Source of the DNA: Pelobates cultripes
Lineage: Eukaryota; Chordata; Amphibia; Anura; Pelobatidae
DNA length: 64,000 nucleotides
Direction: 5' to 3'
Assembly: GCA_933207985.1 (NCBI GenBank)
Contig: OW240917.1
Coordinates: forward strand, 117,117,300 to 117,181,299
In this document: positions 43,681 through 56,055 of the stretch, piece after piece
Layout of the letters: each line of letters begins with the position of its first letter
How positions within the stretch are numbered: the first letter of the stretch is position 1
Made by a program: the position numbers and the translations under genes
The notes under the pieces: model-generated
Database searches by the model: none
Told to the model about the DNA's origin: nothing
Seen by the model: the letters and a program-made list of their open reading frames with translations, nothing else

Positions 43681-45103
43681 CAGGCCCGGACTGGCCATCG
43701 GGCATACCGGGCAAATGCCCGGTGGGCCGCGATGGCCGTGGGGCCGAGGCCGGCAGGGAGATCACAGGATCTCCCCGGCCGGCCCCTGCAGGGCCAGCGC
43801 TACCCGAGCGCCAGCCCTGCTGTGTGCCTCCATGGGCCGGTGGGGAGATCAAAGATCTCCCTCACCGGCCCACAGACACTGCTACACGCGGCCGCCGGGG
43901 ACCTAAGACAGGACCGGAGGGAGGAGAGAGAACCGGCGGAGGGAGGAGAGGGAGGAGAGAGGACCGGCGGAGCTCTAACCAGCAGCTCCGCCGGGTCCTC
44001 TCGCGGGATTCTGAGCGTTGCCGCGGTTACCACGGCAACGCTCAGATCTCGCGAGAGTGCACTCTAGCCTGCAGGTTAGAGTTCACTCTCACCACTGGAC
44101 CACCAGGGAATGCAGCATGGCTCTCCCATGGCAGAACGGCTCCCCCCCCGTCCCAGGCAAAACGGTTCCCCCCCCTCCCAGGCTAAAGGTAAGAAGGGAG
44201 GGGGGGGATATAACTTTTTTTTTATTATATATAAAAATATATTTTTAAATTTAAATAAGCACTCACACACACTCACACACAGCACCCTCAGACACACACA
44301 GCACCCAGACACACACAGCACCCTCAGACACACACAGCACCCAGACACACACAACACCCTCAGACACACACAGCACCCTCAGACACACACAGCACTCAGA
44401 CACACACAGCACCCTCAGACACACACAGCACCCTCAGACACACACAGCTCCCTCAGACACACGCAGCACCCAGACACACACGCAGCACCCAGACACACAC
44501 GCAGCACCCAGACACACACGCAGCACCCAGACACACAGCCCCCTCAGACACACAGCCCCCTCAGACACACACAGCACCCTCAGACACACACAGCACCCAG
44601 ACACACACAGCACCCAGACACACACACACAGCACCCAGACACACACAACACCCTCAGACACACACACAGCACCCAGACACACACAGCACCCCAGATACAC
44701 ACACAGCACCCAGACACACAACACCTCAGGACACAGCACCCCAGGCACAGCACCCTCAGACACACACACAGCACCCCAGACACACACAGCACCCAGACAC
44801 ACACGCGAGCACCGCACACACACAACACCCCTCAGACACACACACAGCACCCAGACACACACAGCACCCTCAGATACACACAGCACCCAGACACACACGC
44901 AGCACCCAGACACACACAACACCCTCAGGCACACAGCACCCTCAGGCACACAGCACCCTCAGGCACACACACAGCACCCTCAGGCACACACACACAGCAC
45001 CCTCAGACACACACAGTACCCTCAGACAGACACTGCTCCCTCAGAGAGACAGCACCCTCACTCACACAGCACCCACACACAGCACACTCCCACACATATA
45101 CAG

Positions 45104-45139
<36 letters not shown>

Positions 45140-45846
45140 ATAAATAAAATAACCCTCAGTGAGTTAACAGACAAAAAAAAACCTAGAATGTGACGGCAGA
45201 TAAAAACACATTCACACACAGCACCCCTCTTACACACACACACACACACACTGCGCCCCTCACACATACAATACGTCCAAATATAAATATATATATACAC
45301 ACTACAGCACCCCTCACACTGCACCACTACACACATTATGCTCCAGATACACGCTAGATCCCTTACCCTATATGCACTCTTAATCCTCTACACACAAACA
45401 CACACACATGCAATCTCCTATACACACTCTGAGTCCTTTACACACTAGATCTCCTACACACACACTGCATCTAGCCACACATATTACACCACAAACACAA
45501 ATGAAATTGACCTATTTACACAAAACCACACCACACTCTACACACACGCAATCCCACAAGCAGGCTCCAAACACATGCACCATACGCTTTCCTGGCCCTT
45601 TTGTCCTCTGGTATCCCACTTGTGCAGACACCAGAGACAATTTAAAAGCAAACACAGTGCAAGCATGTTATTAAATCAAATACAGGGCCTTTTTCTAATG
45701 CTAGAGCTCTTTAGCAGGGCTCTGCGCATTGAACCAACATGCTCACTTTGAGAGGGGGCGTGTTTGTCTCTAGCCCCGCCCCCTACTTCGGGGGCCGCTC
45801 TGATTGAAAAATGCCCGGGCCGAATTTTTTTCCCAGTCCGGCCCTG
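43681..45846. mobile_element. Non-autonomous hAT element B, copy 1
   Basis: Tips CAGGCCCGGACTGG and CCAGTCCGGCCCTG are inverted repeats. The left flank CTGAGAGC (43673-43680) should be repeated on the right, but here the right flank is a minisatellite; the intact duplication is seen in copy 2. Inside are a GC-rich head with GAGCGTTGCCGCGGTTACCA and a CA-rich array (about 44255-45115) of ACACACAGCACCCTCAG units. A (TA)n and CA-rich tail to 45560 and a terminal GC-rich piece follow. Relative to copy 2 it has 40 extra bases at about 43900-43940 and a longer array. No transposase; ORFs of 345 codons across the array are artefacts. Confidence 0.82.
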
Positions 45847-46672
45847 CCTGTATCCCATGCTGTGCCTGCTGCCTGTCCTTACCTGTATCCCATGCTGTGC
45901 CTGCTGTCTGTCCTTACCTGTATCCCATGCTGTGCCTGCTGTCTGCTCTTACCTGTATCCCATGCTGTGCCGGCTGTCTGTTCTTACCTGTATCCCATGC
46001 TGTGCCGGCTGTCTGTTCTTACCTGCTGTGCCGGCTCTCTGTTCTTACCTGTATCCCATGCTGTGCCGGCTGTCTGTTCTTACCTGTATCCCATGCTGTG
46101 CCGGCTGTCTGTTCTTACCTGTATCCCATGCTGTGCCGGCTGTCTGTTCTTACCTGTATCCCATGCTGTGCCGGCTGTCTGTTCTAACCTGTATCCAATG
46201 CTGTGTCGGCTGTCTTCTCTTACCTGTATCCCATGCTGTGCCGGCTGTCTGTTCTTACCTGTATCCCATACTGCCTGCTGTCAGTTCTTACCTGTATCCC
46301 ATGCTGCCTGCTGTCTGTCCTTACCTGTATCCCATGCTGTGCCTGCTGTCTGTTCTTACCTGTATCCCATGCTGTGCCGGCTGTCTGTTCTTAACTGTAT
46401 CCCATGCTGTGCCTGTCTGTTCTTACCTGTATCCCATGCTGTGCCGGCTGTCTGTTCTTACCTGTATCCAATGCTGTGCCGGCTGTCTGTTCTTACCTGT
46501 ATCCCATGCTGTGCCGGCTGTCTGTTCTTACCTGTATCCCATGCTGTGCCGGCTGTCTGTCCTTACCTGTATCCCATGCTGTACCGGCTGTCTGTTCTTA
46601 CCTGTATCCCATGCTGTGCCGGCTGTCTGTCCTTACCTGTATCCCATTCTGTGCCGGCTGTCTGTCCCTGCC
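45847..46672 (+). repeat. 33-36 bp minisatellite
   Basis: About 24 units of TTACCTGTATCCCATGCTG plus TGCCGGCTGTCTGTTC. Unit length varies because GCCGG or the GTATCCCA part is sometimes missing, so all forward frames are open for 300 codons. Early units read GCCTGCTG and later ones GCCGGCTG. It begins at the exact end of hAT element B. Confidence 0.95.
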
Positions 46673-47060
46673 TTCACACAGACTTCTCCCTGCTTCCCAC
46701 ACTGTGCTTGTTCTGTGTGAGAAGGGGTCGAGGCTATGATGTCACATCTGTCCCTCTCACACAGAACACTGAGCTCAGGGAGTGGAAGTGCTGCTCGGCC
46801 AGCATTGTATGAGAGTGTGGGTCCCTGCTGCTTGCCTGCTTACCATGCAGAGAGTGTGGGTCCCTGCTGCTTGCCTGCTTACCATGCAGGAAGTACTGCG
46901 TAGTTAAATTCTGTGGGCAGGCTGGGGAGGACTCCTGTTCTCCCCAGCCGGCACATGAAAGCTGCAGACATTGAGCTGTGTCGGCTGCCAGGGCGTCCCT
47001 GTTGCCATGGCACCCTGTGTGACCGCACACCTCGCACACCCCTAAGGCCGGCTTTGTAGG
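46673..47060. repeat. Remnant of another hAT-like element
   Basis: Contains a 38-base direct repeat (GAGAGTGTGGGTCCCTGCTG at 46810 and again at 46849) and a foldback of ACACAGAACA with TGTTCTGTGT around 46710-46766. It ends in CCTAAGGCCGGCTTTG at 47041-47056, which resembles a decayed CAGGGCCGG tip. Assignment is tentative. Confidence 0.4.
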
Positions 47061-47401
47061 CTGTAACCGTTTAAGGGCAGTGAAGGCCTTGCGCCTCTTT
47101 ATACTGTAGAAAGGTTATAAAGTGTAGGCACTTAAAAAACTGAACAAAAGGGATGTCGCCCACTTTGCTAGGTTCAGGTAGTTCTCTCAAGGCCGATATA
47201 AGTGGGTGGAGTTTTATTATTATGGGGCTAACACCAATCCAGCAGATAGTATAGGAATAGGATGTGCTCCAAAAGGCACTCACCATGACATGAGTTGTAC
47301 AATTAAATCAAACAAAAGAAGAGGGAGATGAGAAGAGAGACACAGAACAACTAAATAAAACAATAATGAGGTATGTGCAAGCAGTTCTTCAGGAGAATGC
47401 T

Positions 47402-48077
47402 TCAGGTGCAGAATTCCCTCTCTGGGCAGCAGGCACAAATGAGGTAGTTTTTTACTTGTGCTGGGGGTGATGAACCCTTGGAAGTGGTGGATATCCCAAG
47501 CTTCTGTAGTGTACATGCTACCTCTGTGGCCTCAGAGACCTTCAATGTCCCAGAGTCACGGAGTATTAAGAGGAATCTCGGTGTACCCCACTTGTATGGA
47601 ATCTTCTTGTTGGTAAGCTCCCAAGTGAGCAGTCGTAGGGACTTATGCCAGTCCAGTGTTGCTCGGGATAGATCTGGGTAGAATGTTAAGGAATGCTCTT
47701 CGAAGCAGTACGGCGACCTGTTGCGGATTGCCACCATGAAAGCTTGCTTATCTGAACCATGCTGGAATCGCATAATAATAATATCTCTGCTCCCCCGCGA
47801 GGTGTTTGTCGGTGGCTTTAGGAGCAGGTAACAACCATCCAGGAGCATAAGTTTAGCCTGCTTGGCAGAGAATAACTGTGTGAGCAGCCTCTGCATCAGA
47901 TGTGGTAGCTCAGCTGCAGCAGTAGTTTCAGGTAGGCTTCCCATTTTCACGTTCTTCCACTCCTGCCACCATGCGCGTATGGAATTGGGCTTTCTCCCGC
48001 TTTGGTGTGACCATCTCGTGTTCCAAGCCAGTAAGATGTGCCTTGTGGGCAAACTCAGTGCCATGGAAATACTGATC
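47402..48077 (-). pseudogene. L1-like ORF1 (nucleic-acid-binding protein), cut by the gap
   Basis: The 226 readable residues end in an L1 ORF1 C-terminal domain. A GSRDIIIMRFQHGSDKQAFM stretch is followed by FYPDLSRATLDWHKSLR, IPYKWGTPRFLLILR and LQKLGIS, the order seen in vertebrate L1 ORF1 proteins (Transposase_22 type). In that family ORF1p coats the LINE RNA as a trimer. The N-terminal coiled coil is lost in the N gap. Below 47402 the minus strand keeps only about 340 bases before hAT-like sequence, so ORF2 is not attached here. Confidence 0.85.
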
Positions 48078-48177
48078 NNNNNNNNNNNNNNNNNNNNNNN
48101 NNNNNNNNNNNNNNNNNNNNNNNNNNNNNNNNNNNNNNNNNNNNNNNNNNNNNNNNNNNNNNNNNNNNNNNNNNNNN
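48078..48177. other. Assembly gap of exactly 100 N
   Basis: One hundred N, the usual placeholder for a join of unknown size. The following base is the start of the duplicated segment. Confidence 0.99.
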
Positions 48178-50158
48178 ACATTGATCAGTCACAACATTAA
48201 AACCACCTTCCTAATATCATGTAGGTTCCACTCGTGCTGCCAAAACAGTTCTTATCCATTGAGGCGGGTGGGGGGCCCTAAAGTAAAATAATGGGGGGGA
48301 CCTATTGTCCTCCCCCCTGGCCTCCACCCCTGAGTGGTGGGTGGGGGCCCTAAATTACAAAAAGGGGGGGAACCTAATGTCCTCCCCCTTGGCCCCCACC
48401 CCTGAGCAGTTGGTGGGGGCCCTAAATTAGAATAAGTGGGGGGACCTAATGTCCTCCTCCCTGGCCCCCACCCCTGAGTGGTGGGTGGGGCCCCTATATG
48501 CCAATAAGGGTGAGGAACCTAATTTCCTCCCCCTGACCCCCACCCCTGAGTGGTGGGTGGGGGCCCTTTATACCAATAAGGGGGGGACCTAATGTCCTCC
48601 CCACTGGCCCCCAACCCTGAGCGGTGGGGGCTCTAAATTAGAATAAGGGGGACCTAATGTCCTCCCTCCTGGCCCCCACCCCTGAGCAGCGGGTGGGGGC
48701 CCTAAATTACAATAGGGGGGACCTAATGCCCTCCCCCAGGACCCCACCCCTGAGTGGTGGGTGGGGGCCCTAAAATTAGAATAAGGGGGGACCTAATGTC
48801 CTCCCCCCTGGCCCACACCCCTGAGCAGTGGGTGGGGGCCCTAAATTACAATAAGGAGGGAGGACCTAATGTCCTCCCCCTGGCCCCCACCCCTGAGCGG
48901 TGGGTGGGGGCCCTAAATTACAATAAGGAGGGGGGGACCTAATGTCCTCCCCCCTGGCCCCCACCCCTGACCGGCGGGTGGGGGCCCTAAACACCAATAA
49001 GGGGGGGGACCTATTGTCCTCCCCCCTGGCCTCACCCCTAAGCTGCTGGTGGGGGCCCTAAATAAAAATGTAACCCTCCTCCCAGGTGACTAGGGGTCCC
49101 CAAACCCCTAGTTAACCCCCTTCCAAAAAAATGAACCCCTACCTACCCCCCTCACCCTAAAAATAATGAGGGGGGACCATTAACTAAGTACCTGTAAAAG
49201 AAGAAAAATTAAACTTACCATTTAATGTCTTCTTTTTTCTAAAATCTTCTTTTTTCAGCCCCAAAAAAGGCCCAATAAAAATCCATAATGACCATTGCAA
49301 TTAGAAAAAAAAAAACAAAAAAACCCCAAGAGCAAAAAAAGGAATCCATCTTCACCCATGGAGGGCTCCACACAGACTGAGCTCTGCAGGGCGGGCAAGG
49401 CTTATAATTGCCCTGCAATTAGGCTCAGAGCACTCTGATTGGTGGGTTTAAGCCATCCAATCAGAGTGTACAATAGGTCCCCCCCTTAATGGTATTTAGG
49501 GCCCCCACCCACCACTCAGGGGTGGGGGCCAGGAGGAGGACAATAGGTCCCCCCCTTATTCTAATTTAGGGCCCCCACCCATCGCTCAGGGGTGGGGGCC
49601 GGGGGGGAGGACAATAGGTCCCCCCTTATTGTTATTTATGGCCCCCACCTGCCGCTCAGGGGTCGGGGCCGGGGGGAGGACTATAGGTCCCCCCCACTTT
49701 TATTTTACTTTATGGCCCCCACCTGCCACTCAGGCTCAGGGGTGGGGGCCATGGGGGAGGACAATAGGTCCCCCCTTTGAAGTATTTTAGGGCCCCCACC
49801 CACCGCTCAGGGGTAGGGACTTGGGGGAGGACAATAGGTCCCCCCTTGAAGTAATTTAGGGTCCCCACCCACCGCTCAGGGGTGGGGGGGCAATAGGTCC
49901 CCCCTTGAGTTTAAAAGCCCCCACTCGCGGCATGGGTGGGAGCTCGGGAGGGGGGCCCCGAACCGAACCAAACCGAAGTACCGAAGTGCCGAAGTTCTGA
50001 AGTGCCAAAGTCTCGAATTTCGGAATGCCGAACCAAACCCAAATTTTTCCCCATGCACATCCCTATTAGCAGCAGATCTTTTAAATCATGCAAGTTGTGA
50101 GGTGGGGCCTCTGTGGATCAGATTTGTTGTTCCAGCACATCCCACAGATGCTCAGTAT

Positions 50159-52852
50159 TAATAAAAAAAAATTACAAGTGGCTCATGATAATATTAAATG
50201 TATGGTTACTAATGTAAGGAGCCTTAATAACAAAATGGGGGAACTAGAGGCAATATTATACACTAAGCAATATGACATAAAAGGCATACTGTTAACTTGA
50301 GTACACACTATTTAGGAAGGATAGAAAAAACAGGAAAGGTGGTGAGGTATGTTTGTTTGTCAACCATGAGTTAAAGCCAACCCCAAAGCATTTCTAAGTG
50401 GATAAATACTAAAAAAAAAAGCAACAAAAAAAATGAAAGTGTAGGTACACTAAAAACCGGGGTGTGAGTTAATGAAGACCAGGAAAAGGCAGAAATTTTA
50501 AATAACTATTTCTCCTCAGTATATATTAAGGAAGAAACTATGGCTATAGATATGCAAATGATTGCTGCAAAAAACCTTGAAAAATTGTAATTGGATGACT
50601 CAAGACAAGGTGCTGCAGCAACTAAAGAAAGTTAATATAAACAAAGCTCCAGGGCCTGACAGTTTTCATCCATGAGTACTTAAAGGGACTCCATAGTCAC
50701 CACAACAACTGCAGCTTAATGTAGATGTTCTGATGAGTATAATCATTGCCTTCAGGCATTTTCATGGAAACACTGCATTTTGAGAGAAAACACAGTGTTT
50801 AGATTGCCCCTAGGGACACCTCCAAGTGGCCACTCCTCAGATGACCACTGGAGATGCTTCCTAGGGCAGTGCTGCACCGTAGGCAGCACTGCCATTCAAC
50901 GTCTACATGCTCTGCATGGGGACGCTGAATTTTCCTCATAGAGATGCATTGATTCGATGCATCTCTATGAAGAAGTGCTGCTTGGCCAAAATGGCGTTTG
51001 GCCCCACCCCATCCTGCCTCCTTGGTGATTTTCACCAATCCAATACTTTCCCTAAGGGAAAGCATTCGATTGGCTAAAAATCTGCAATTCTGATGATGTC
51101 ATCAAGGCGGATCAGGGGCATGGAAATAAGGTGAGTTCTAATTCTTTTTAAAGAGGTTGAGGGGGGCAAACCACCTAAATGGTGGGTTTAACACTATAGG
51201 GTCAGGAATACATGTTTGTGTTCCTGACCCTATAGTGTTCCTTTAAGGAACAAAGGGTGGAAATAAGTGAACCTCTGTTTTTATTCATTCAAGATTCTTT
51301 TCTTTCAGATATTGTACCGGAAGATTGGAAGAAGGCAGATGTGGTTCCTATATTCAAAAAGGGTTCAAAATCATTGCATGGAAATTATAGACCTGTGAGC
51401 TTAACTTCTGTGGCTGGGAAGGTATTTGAAAGATTATTAAGGGATAATATTCAAGAATTCATTGAGAATGATTCATTGATAGAATGTGGTTATCAGCAGG
51501 AATCAGCATAGTTTTATGATTCATGGGTCATGTCAAACAAACTTAATTGCATTTTATGAAGAAGTAAGTAGATGTATAGATTAGGGTGTTGCAGTGGTTG
51601 TGATCTATTTGGATTTTTCCAAGTTGTTTGATAAAGTTCCACACAATAAATTAGTGTTTAAGCTCAAGGAAATCGGTCTAGATGAAAATTCTTTTTCTTG
51701 GGCACAGCATTGGCTTAAAAATGGAGTACAGAGAGTTTTCATTAATGGTAAATTTTCAAACAGGACAGATGTGATAAGTGGTGTCCCTCAAAGTTTTGTT
51801 TCTGGGACCCCTTCTATTTAACATGTTTATAAATGATCTTGAAAAAAGCATTAAAAGTCATGTTTCAGTGTTTGCAGATGACACAAAAATCTGTAAAGCA
51901 CTACAATGTGAGCAAGATATTACTTTGCAGTAGAGAGATTAGATAGACTGGGGTACTGGGCACTCAAATGGCAGATGCAATTTAATGTAGAAAAACAAAA
52001 AGTTATGCACTTCGAGGTAAAGATTGGACAAGCAACTTATACAATAAATGGTAGTGAATTAGGGATAACAACACACACCAAGGATTTGGGAATTGTTAGA
52101 CACAACAAACTAGACAACAATATGCAATGTCAATCAACAGTGGCTAAGGACAGTAAGGTATTGTCATGTATAAAAAAGGACATTAATTCTCGGGATGAGA
52201 ATATAATTTTGCCTCTTTATAAATCACTGGTAAGATCACTTTTTGAATATGCTGTTCAATTGGTGGACCTGTTCTAAAAAAGTATATTATAGAACTGGAA
52301 ACAGTGCATAGGTGGGCTACAAAATTAATAAAAGGAATGGAAATTTTAGTTATGAAGAAAGGTTAACAAATTTAAAAATCTTTAGTTTAGGAAAACGTCG
52401 CCTCAGAGGGGATCTGATAACATTATACAAATACATCCGGGACTAACACAAACCAAATCTATTCACAAACAGGACTATAAATAGGACAATAGGTCATGTG
52501 TTTAGACTGGAAGAAAGATTTAGTCTAAGGCAAAGGAACAATAAGGATGTGGAATTCTCAGCCTGAAGAAGTGGTTTTATCAAAGTCTGTACAGATGTTT
52601 AAACAGTAACTAGATGCATACTTGCAAAAAAATATTTTTCAGCTGTAGGGTAATAGCTTATTGATCCAAGGATAAATCTGACTGCCATTCTGGGGTCAAG
52701 AATGAATTCTTTTCCTAGTTTGTTGCAAAATTGGAGGTGCTTCAAACTGAGGTTTTTTTGCCTTCTTTTGGATCAACAGCAAAAAACAGACATGAGGAAG
52801 GCTGAACTTGATGGACACATGTCTCTTTTCAGCCCATGTAACTATGTTATTA
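50159..52852 (+). mobile_element. CR1/L2-like LINE, second copy
   Basis: Same frames as 33461-36154: RT fragments at 51257-51511, 51594-51821 and 51975-52277, with the same stops. It carries the same TTAA MITE, at 50680-51246. Confidence 0.85.
50680..51246. mobile_element. piggyBac-like MITE, second copy
   Basis: Counterpart of 33982-34548, with the same TTAA tips. Confidence 0.82.
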
Positions 52853-53157
52853 AAATGTGGAGAATTGGGAGGTCAGGTCAATGTCTTGAACTCTTTGTCA
52901 TGTTCCTCAAACCATTCCTAAACAATATATGCAGTATGGCAGGAGGCATTATCCTGCGGGAAGAGGCCACTGCCATCAGGGAACACTATTGCCATGAAGT
53001 GTAGGTAGGTTTTTTTTGTGTCAAAGTATATTTCACACATTTATGCCAGAACCCAAGGTTTCCCATCAGACCAGGCAACCTTGTTTCATTGCTCCATGGT
53101 CTAGTTCTCATTCTCAAGCTCCCATTTAAGGAGATTTTGGTGGAGGAAAGAGGTTGT

Positions 53158-54684
53158 TGTAACAAACTATGTCCCCAAAAACCATATGCCCTCACCTTCT
53201 ATCCCTGTTACCCTTTCCCCCATGAGCTGTAAATCCTGGTTGGGAGGAATAGTAGCTGCCCCAAAGAGTGCTCTCTCCAGGGCTACCTAAGAGGAGATAT
53301 CTGCCTTAGAGGGATGCGAGCCTGATTGGTGCAAATTGGTTCTACACCATTTCTCCTGATTGGCCGGCGAAACACCTTCCCTCCCCGAGCCTTGATTGGT
53401 GCAAAATGGTTTTGCGCCTTTTCTCCTGATTGGCCGACAACACACCTCCCTCCCTGAGCCTTGATTGATGTAAAATCGTTTTGCACCCTTTCTCCTGATT
53501 GGCCGCCACGTGGTTTAGGCGCGAAGTTTGAATCTACCAGCCTAAACCAATTGATTCTGTGAAACTCGTTGCAGATATGTACAGAGCCCAGACTTTATAT
53601 GACGATTTCTCAGGCTCTGTACATCCGATAGCTCCACTATTTGCAGGAATCATACCTGGGACCAAGGGGCTATCCAGGGATGTATGTTTTATGTGTGTGC
53701 CCCATTTCCTTCCCTGGGAGCTGAGCACCCTAAGTTTCCACAAATGTATGTTGCGACGAGACCAATCTCGCCACTGTGCATTGGAGGAGCCTGGTTGCCC
53801 GCTTGCTGCCTTTAGACTATGGCCCCATGTTGAAACGGACTACGATCTATCTTTTGAACCACTGGACCAATTTGTATGATTTTGACATATGTTTGTATTT
53901 GGAGTATGCTGATTCTGAAAATGTAAGTGTGTGAATGTGAATATGATGCATACTTTTAGAAGTTATAAATAATGTGGAAAAACTGTATTTCTCTGCCTGT
54001 GATAATTACATTACCCATTGTGTAAGGTAATTGTATCACAGGCAGAGGGGAGGATTTTGTGTGGGAGTGTCTGAGTGTATTGTACATGTTTATTGGTTGT
54101 TTTCCAAAACCCTGTGGGTGGTACTAATGTGTAAGAATGTGTATATAAGCACAATAAAACCATAGCTCTGTCAGTTCCTGCTTGACCCTCAAAACAGAGC
54201 CTTGTCTCGTTCTTGGGGGGATTTATTGTATGCTTTTCCAGTTCGACTGCTAGGAGTGTAAACCTATTCGTATAGTTTTTCCTATTCGGCTGTTTACGGT
54301 ATTCATATGGTGTCTTTGGTAGCTGCCTGTATATCTGGAAGGGGAATATATCCTAAACGTCTTTTAACCCCTTTTATGCCTTGGGGTGCCATTACATATG
54401 TTATGTGTATTACTGTATGAGATTGTTTTACTGTTTGTATCTCCATGAGCGGGAGATGGCTATCTGTCAGCCATCCCCCCTCGAGCTGTGGGAGTGTTCC
54501 AGGGCGGGTTTGACTGTGTCCATGTTTTGCATAAATTGGCTGTTCCGTGTCCCATTAAACACATTCCTATTGTACCTTTCATCAAGTCTCGACTAATGTT
54601 TGGGTAACCAAGGGCACTGATTCACTTGGGAGTTGGGAGAGTTACAACGGATATACTCAGTCGGAGTATAGGGGATCCGTTACA
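53158..54684 (+). repeat. Solo LTR, second copy
   Basis: Counterpart of 36460-37986, including the three CCAAT-bearing units and the TATA and AATAAA signals. Confidence 0.75.
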
Positions 54685-54777
54685 GTCGTCACTGGCACTC
54701 TGACTGCGGTTATGCAGCTCCATACACAGCAAACTGCAATGCACTGTGTGTTTTGAGACCTTTCTATATGACTAGGA

Positions 54778-55159
54778 TTAAAGAGATCCTATAGTGCCAG
54801 GAAAACAAACTGTTTTCCTGGCCCTATAGGTTTAAAAGGTGCTCTGATCCAGTTGTCTAGCCATCACTTTGGACCTTGTCAAAGTCACTCACATGTTTCC
54901 ACTTGTCCATTTGATCTACTTCCAACAAATGAAATTCAAGGACTGGCTGTTTACTTCACAGTGCAGTGACATCATCAGACCTACTATCTGTCAAATGGTT
55001 GTATATAACTGAAAGATCATCTCATATACTAAAGGAAGGGATGAGTTTTCTATTTTATTTTTACATTCATTTAACAAAGAATCTATTAAACCTGGGTAAA
55101 GAATGATTATATTAGATTATTATATTAAAAATAGCATTGCAGTGACATTTCTCCTTTAA
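54778..55159. mobile_element. piggyBac-like MITE, second copy
   Basis: Counterpart of 38080-38461. Confidence 0.7.
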
Positions 55160-56055
55160 TGGGTTAATTTAGCTTAGCTATTGTTAGGTGCCTAAACTAA
55201 TTAAAACATCACTATTAATACTCTTCAGTTAGGCATATTGTATAAAATACAAAATAAATTAAGGTTGCACCAAAGCTCACCGTAGTGCAGCTACTTATGA
55301 ACAAAGTCCAGAATGTAGTAACAAATCTTTGAGAAGAAAACACCTTTACACAAAGGAGATACCGAAACAACATCTTAAGAAAGCTTGATATTGTATAAAC
55401 CTAAACTGTAAAGGAACCCTCAAAGATTAAAAATAAATATATTAATTTTTTTATGTTAGGGTGTTCTTTAATGTGTTTGTATTACTTACCTCACCTTGAC
55501 TGGAAAAATATTAAATATGACTGTGCCACGCCACAAATGTAGTTTTAAATTCAATACTTTCAATGAGCTTTGCTTGATGATACCAAATGTAAAGACCTTG
55601 ATTTTCAGAGGCCTGAATGATGAAGCATCTCTAGCAGTCTGATAAGCAATAGAGCTGTGACCTACTAGAATTACGTGAATATAATGCACATTTTTTAAAA
55701 TTCTTTATCTTTGGGGGTGATGCATTTGAATCAACCAAAGTGACACATTGACATTCAGTAATACAGCACATATATCTAGTATTACAGCGTGTCAGTGTGA
55801 TATGCACCCTATTTTATAGATATCAGCAATTGACGATAGCTTAAAATTTGAAATTCCACATGGCGAAATTCGCATTTGCCTCATTGTGACAGGGATGCGG
55901 GACTTGGTTTCTTTGTACATTATCTTCTTGTGCAAATGCACATTAAATTCACCAGCAAAAATTTGTTTTGGCTTCCAGGTTCAAACACTGAATTGTGCAT
56001 TAGATTTGATGATGCAGTAGATTCATTAGCTTTGAGTAAATATGGCATATATACA

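Larger units (their letters stand above)
48178..54777 (-). mobile_element. Tc1-like transposon, four pieces, second copy
   Basis: Pieces correspond to 31480-31562, 33368-33460, 36155-36459 and 37987-38079 of copy 1. This copy starts within a base or two of the Tc1-like terminus, exactly at the gap edge. Confidence 0.75.

Noticed and set aside
44110..45147. ORF of 345 codons rich in His, Thr and Gln (and 347 codons at 60768-61811)
   Set aside because: Translation of the CA-rich array inside hAT element B; the opposite strand is also open, and length changes with array size.
45764..46812. Cys/Leu/Pro-rich ORFs of 318 and 333 codons
   Set aside because: Translation of the 33-36 bp minisatellite in all three frames, with no start context or domain.
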